Below are positions 60,098 through 64,000 of a stretch of DNA of 64,000 nucleotides, one piece after another. Below the pieces are notes generated by a model. That model did no database searches. It was not told the DNA's origin and saw only the letters and a program-made list of their open reading frames with translations. The translations under genes were made by a program, and so were the position numbers. The first letter of the stretch is position 1. The number at the start of each line of letters is the position of its first letter. Source of the DNA: Rhodoferax fermentans (lineage in GTDB: Bacteria > Pseudomonadota > Gammaproteobacteria > Burkholderiales > Burkholderiaceae_C); the NCBI RefSeq assembly GCF_002017865.1, contig NZ_MTJN01000002.1:248001-312000 (forward strand). Reading direction: 5' to 3'.

Positions 60098-60098
60098 G

Positions 60099-60143
60099 TT
60101 TTTTTGGCCTCCAGCCCTTATGAAATAAGGGATTTGTGCTTCA
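60099..60143 (+). repeat. Dispersed palindromic repeat, copy 13
   Basis: TTTTTTGGCCTCCAGCCC, then TTATGAAATAAGGGATTT, in the gap between ligK and the dehydrogenase gene. The left half is consensus and the right tail is degraded. Confidence 0.78.
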
Positions 60144-60824
60144 GTCTATGTAGCGCAGGCCGGCCTTTTCCAGGCCTTCGCGCATCTTGTAATAGTCCAG
60201 CCCGAGCACACCGCTGGCAAAGATGGCGCGTTTGGCGCCTTCGTTGGCCTCGCGTGCCTCGGCCGCATCGGCCACTTTTTGGGCGATGGCAGCGGGCACC
60301 ACCACCACACCGTCGATGTCGGCCACCACCACGTCACCCGGCTCCACCTGGGCACCGGCGCAGACCACGGGGATGTTGACGGAGCCGAGTGTGGCCTTGA
60401 TCGTGCCTTTGGCGTGGATGACTTTGGAGAACACCGGGAACCCCATCTCGGTGAGGTCTTTCACGTCGCGCACACCACCGTCAATGACCAGGCCGACAGC
60501 GCCACGCGCTTTGAACGAGGTGGCCAGCAGGTCACCAAAAAAGCCATCAAAGTTGTCGGTGGTGCAGGCGGCCACCACCACGTCACCAGGCTGCAACTGC
60601 TCGGCAGCCACATGCATCATCCAGTTGTCGCCGGGTTGCAGCAGCACGGTCACCGCCGTGCCGCAAATCTTGGCCTCGTTGTAGATCGGGCGCAGATAGG
60701 GTTTCATGAGGCCGACGCGGCCCATGGCTTCGTGGATGGTGGCCACGCCAAAGCGCGAGAGTTTGTCAACTGCCGCTTTGTCGGCGCGGGAGATGTTGCG
60801 TTTAACGATGCCGAGGTTGTTCAT
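60141..60824 (-). CDS. ligK: 4-carboxy-4-hydroxy-2-oxoadipate aldolase / oxaloacetate decarboxylase
   Basis: 227 residues, RraA-like class II pyruvate aldolase. [40 protein letters not shown] and [15 protein letters not shown] (metal-site Asp and substrate Arg) match LigK/PmdF/ProA aldolase. It splits the last intermediate into pyruvate and oxaloacetate. It lies 32 bases after ligJ. The ATG at 60822-60824 gives the standard N-terminus. Confidence 0.94.
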   Translation of the reverse strand: MNNLGIVKRNISRADKAAVDKLSRFGVATIHEAMGRVGLMKPYLRPIYNEAKICGTAVTVLLQPGDNWMMHVAAEQLQPGDVVVAACTTDNFDGFFGDLLATSFKARGAVGLVIDGGVRDVKDLTEMGFPVFSKVIHAKGTIKATLGSVNIPVVCAGAQVEPGDVVVADIDGVVVVPAAIAQKVADAAEAREANEGAKRAIFASGVLGLDYYKMREGLEKAGLRYID

Positions 60825-60856
60825 GGTCTTGCTCCGCAGGGGGTACGGGTTATTGG

Positions 60857-61885
60857 TTATTGGTTTTTGGCTTTGAGCATCGCATCCAGCCGTGGGAACA
60901 CACGCCGGGCGTTGCCTTCATAAATCTGCTGACGGTCTGCGTCACTCAAAATTTTTGACGCCTCGATGTAACGTTTGGTGTCGTCGTAGTAGTGGCCGGT
61001 TTCGGGGTCGATGCCACGCACCGCGCCAATCATTTCGCTGGCAAACAACACGTTTTTGACCGGGATCACGGTGTTGAGCAAGTCAATACCGGGCTGGTGG
61101 TAAACGCAGGTGTCAAAGAAGATGTTGTTGAGCAAATGGTCTTGCAGCAGCGGTTTTTTGAGCTCCTGCGCCAGGCCACGGAAACGGCCCCAGTGGTAAG
61201 GCACCGCGCCGCCGCCGTGCGGAATCAGGAACTTGAGCGTCGGGAATTCCTTGAACAAATCGCTGGTCAGGCACTGCATGAAGGCGGTGGTGTCTGCATT
61301 CAGGTAATGCGCGCCGGTGGTGTGGAAGCACGCGTTGCAACTGGTGCTCACGTGGATCATGGCGGGCAGGTCGTACTCGACCATCTTCTCGTAGATCGGG
61401 TACCAGTGTTTGTCGCTCAAGGGCGGTGAGGTCCAGTGGCCGCCGGATGGATCGGGATTCAGGTTGATGCCCACCGCGCCGTACTCCTTGACACACTTTT
61501 CCAGCTCGGGAATGCAGGTGGCGGGGTCGACGCCAGGGCTTTGCGGCAGCATCGCCACCGGCACAAAGTGCTCGGGAAACAGTTGGCTGACGCGGTAACA
61601 CAGCTCGTTGCAAATCGCTGCCCAGGTGCTGGAGACGGCCAAGTCGCCAATGTGGTGCGCCATGAAACTGGCGCGTGGGCTGAACAGGGTCAGGTCTGAG
61701 CCGCGCTCTTTCATCAGGCGCAGCTGGTTGCTCTCAATGGACTCGCGCAACTCGTCGTCGCTGATTTTGAGGTCAGACACTTTGGGCATCACAGACGGGT
61801 CTTTGATACCGGCAATTTGCTGGTTGCGCCAGGTTTCCAGCGCTTTGGGGGCCGTGGTGTAGTGGCCGTGGCAGTCGATGATCAT
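60857..61885 (-). CDS. ligJ: 4-oxalomesaconate hydratase
   Basis: 342 residues, amidohydrolase superfamily. [16 protein letters not shown] carries the metal-binding Hx[21 protein letters not shown] and [20 protein letters not shown] the later His ligands. It matches LigJ/PmdE, which adds water to the enol form of oxalomesaconate. The keto-enol isomerase LigU/PmdU, which makes that enol form in other bacteria, is not coded in the window. AGGAGAGA precedes the start. Confidence 0.94.
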   Translation of the reverse strand: MIIDCHGHYTTAPKALETWRNQQIAGIKDPSVMPKVSDLKISDDELRESIESNQLRLMKERGSDLTLFSPRASFMAHHIGDLAVSSTWAAICNELCYRVSQLFPEHFVPVAMLPQSPGVDPATCIPELEKCVKEYGAVGINLNPDPSGGHWTSPPLSDKHWYPIYEKMVEYDLPAMIHVSTSCNACFHTTGAHYLNADTTAFMQCLTSDLFKEFPTLKFLIPHGGGAVPYHWGRFRGLAQELKKPLLQDHLLNNIFFDTCVYHQPGIDLLNTVIPVKNVLFASEMIGAVRGIDPETGHYYDDTKRYIEASKILSDADRQQIYEGNARRVFPRLDAMLKAKNQ

Positions 61886-61902
61886 GTATCTCTCCTCTTA
61901 TG

Positions 61903-61953
61903 TTTTTTGGCCTCTAGCCCTCTATTTATAAGGGCAGACAGCTATCAAATTTG
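61903..61953 (+). repeat. Dispersed palindromic repeat, copy 14 (closest to consensus)
   Basis: TTTTTTGGCCTCTAGCCCTC, then TATTTATAAGGGCAGACAGC and TATCAAATTTG, between ligJ and pobA. Confidence 0.88.
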
Positions 61954-61959
61954 TGTAAC

Positions 61960-63238
<1,279 letters not shown>

Positions 63239-63239
63239 G

Positions 63240-63947
63240 TCAGGCAGGCGTCATCCCCTGTCTTTGTTTGAGTACAGCCACCTCGCTGGAAGCCATGAAA
63301 CTCAACAAGGCTTGCACCTCAGTCGGCCGTGTGCAGACGCTGGTCATCGCGGCAGAAAAGGTGGTGGTGATCTGGATCGCGGCGGGCAAGGGGCCAAGCA
63401 CCATGATGCCCGGCACATGGATCAGTTCGCTGAGTTGCTGGAAGCCCAGCGCCACCTCACCTTTGGCCACCAGACTGCCCACCGGCACGCCGGGTGGTGC
63501 GGTAACCAGGCGGTGTTTGATGTGTTCGGTGATGCCCCAGTGTTCAAACAGTTGGGCCAACGCCACGCCGCTGGGGCCGGTGGAATAGGCCAGCGTCGGT
63601 GCGGCCAGCACCGCCTCGCGCACGGCCTCTTCGCTGCTGATGTCCAGGCTCGCGCTGCCCACGGGCACGGCAACCGCCACACCAGAGTGCACCAACGGGG
63701 TCAAACTCACGGCCGACACATACCCGGCAGCAATCAGCTTGGCCATCGCGTCCGAGGCCAGCACCACCAGGTCAAACACCTCACCGGCCTGCACCCGCTT
63801 GGCGGCGTCCACCCCGCCGACCGATTCAATCTGAACCACCTGACCACTGCGCTGGGCATAGGCCTGGGTAAGTTCGACCAGCAACTGGCGCGTGGCCATC
63901 GACGAGATGCCGGTGAGTGGTGCAGAAGAGGTGTGGGTGACTTGCAT
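63240..63947 (-). CDS. ModA-like substrate-binding protein lacking a signal peptide
   Basis: 235 residues. The fold is that of molybdate-type binding proteins: SSAPLTGISSMATRQLLVEL, GEVFDLVVLASDAMAKLIAA, AYSTGPSGVALAQLFEHWG and EVALGFQQLSELI. The N-terminus from MQVTHTS has no hydrophobic signal, so the protein is predicted to stay in the cytosol and may sense or bind an aromatic acid or oxoanion rather than feed a transporter. The start at 63945-63947 is preferred; 8 more residues are possible. It is the first visible gene of the pob-lig operon. The real ligand is unknown. Confidence 0.75.
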   Translation of the reverse strand: MQVTHTSSAPLTGISSMATRQLLVELTQAYAQRSGQVVQIESVGGVDAAKRVQAGEVFDLVVLASDAMAKLIAAGYVSAVSLTPLVHSGVAVAVPVGSASLDISSEEAVREAVLAAPTLAYSTGPSGVALAQLFEHWGITEHIKHRLVTAPPGVPVGSLVAKGEVALGFQQLSELIHVPGIMVLGPLPAAIQITTTFSAAMTSVCTRPTEVQALLSFMASSEVAVLKQRQGMTPA

Positions 63948-64000
63948 GGCCGAGATTCTGTGGGCTGGCACAGGTCATGCAAAGCGCAAGTCCACACTAG

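Overview
The window is GC-rich, densely coded bacterial chromosome. The protein content (PhaR, a dnaG-rpoD pair, ArgA of the N-acetylglutamate synthase type, FeoA/FeoB with a DUF6587 partner, DUF3579, SirB1) and above all the protocatechuate 4,5-cleavage operon point to a Burkholderiales betaproteobacterium, most likely Comamonadaceae of the Rhodoferax/Polaromonas/Comamonas kind. No rRNA, CRISPR array or intact mobile element is visible. This is mostly core chromosome with a few accessory islands.

Layout. 1-5.9 kb: start of phaR, tRNA-Val(GAC), an acyl-CoA-type SDR dehydrogenase behind a palindromic operator, then dnaG and rpoD with a strong terminator. 6.2-6.9 kb: a scar made of a frameshifted, headless chemotaxis-receptor pseudogene abutting the tail of an IS256-type element. 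6.9-10.4 kb: MdlAB-like ABC exporter. 10.4-15.1 kb: stress and regulation genes (Rnk-like factor, tandem UspA, a cysteine-free IscR-like Rrf2 regulator, a glycine-zipper/hydrolase fusion). 15.2-17.4 kb: operon of a cysteine hydrolase and two DJ-1/GlxA-type proteins. 17.4-25.9 kb: sirB1, murJ, rpsT, two YgjV-type membrane proteins, argD-argF, a c-di-GMP/HDOD-like gene pair. 25.9-28.3 kb: feoAB. 28.4-34.2 kb: flavin monooxygenase, BLUF photoreceptor, hrpA. 34.4-41.0 kb: LysR-controlled island of aldo-keto reductases, an MFS exporter and three apparently exported enzymes. 41.2-45.9 kb: argA, a ParA-like ATPase, yggX, mnmC. 45.9-53.8 kb: a nucleoside uptake and salvage locus (BMP-type ABC transporter, nucleoside hydrolase, rpiA, pyrD). 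53.9-54.8 kb: a TrhA-like membrane protein and tRNA-Lys(UUU). 54.8-64 kb: a minus-strand operon that turns 4-hydroxybenzoate via protocatechuate into pyruvate and oxaloacetate (pobA, ligJ, ligK, ligI, ligA, ligB, ligC plus accessory genes).

The most unusual feature cuts across all of this. A dispersed imperfect palindrome of about 45-50 bp, with left half like GGCCTCTAGCCCTTAT and right half like ATAAGGGC followed by AGCTATCAAAT, occurs at least 15 times. Most copies lie between genes, including four of the gaps inside the 4-hydroxybenzoate operon. Several lie inside reading frames and are translated: the last membrane helix of MurJ, an insertion in ArgF, two linkers of HrpA and the C-terminal part of LigB. 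Three other copies supply the stop codon of a gene (an AraC-type regulator, the nucleoside hydrolase, ligI).
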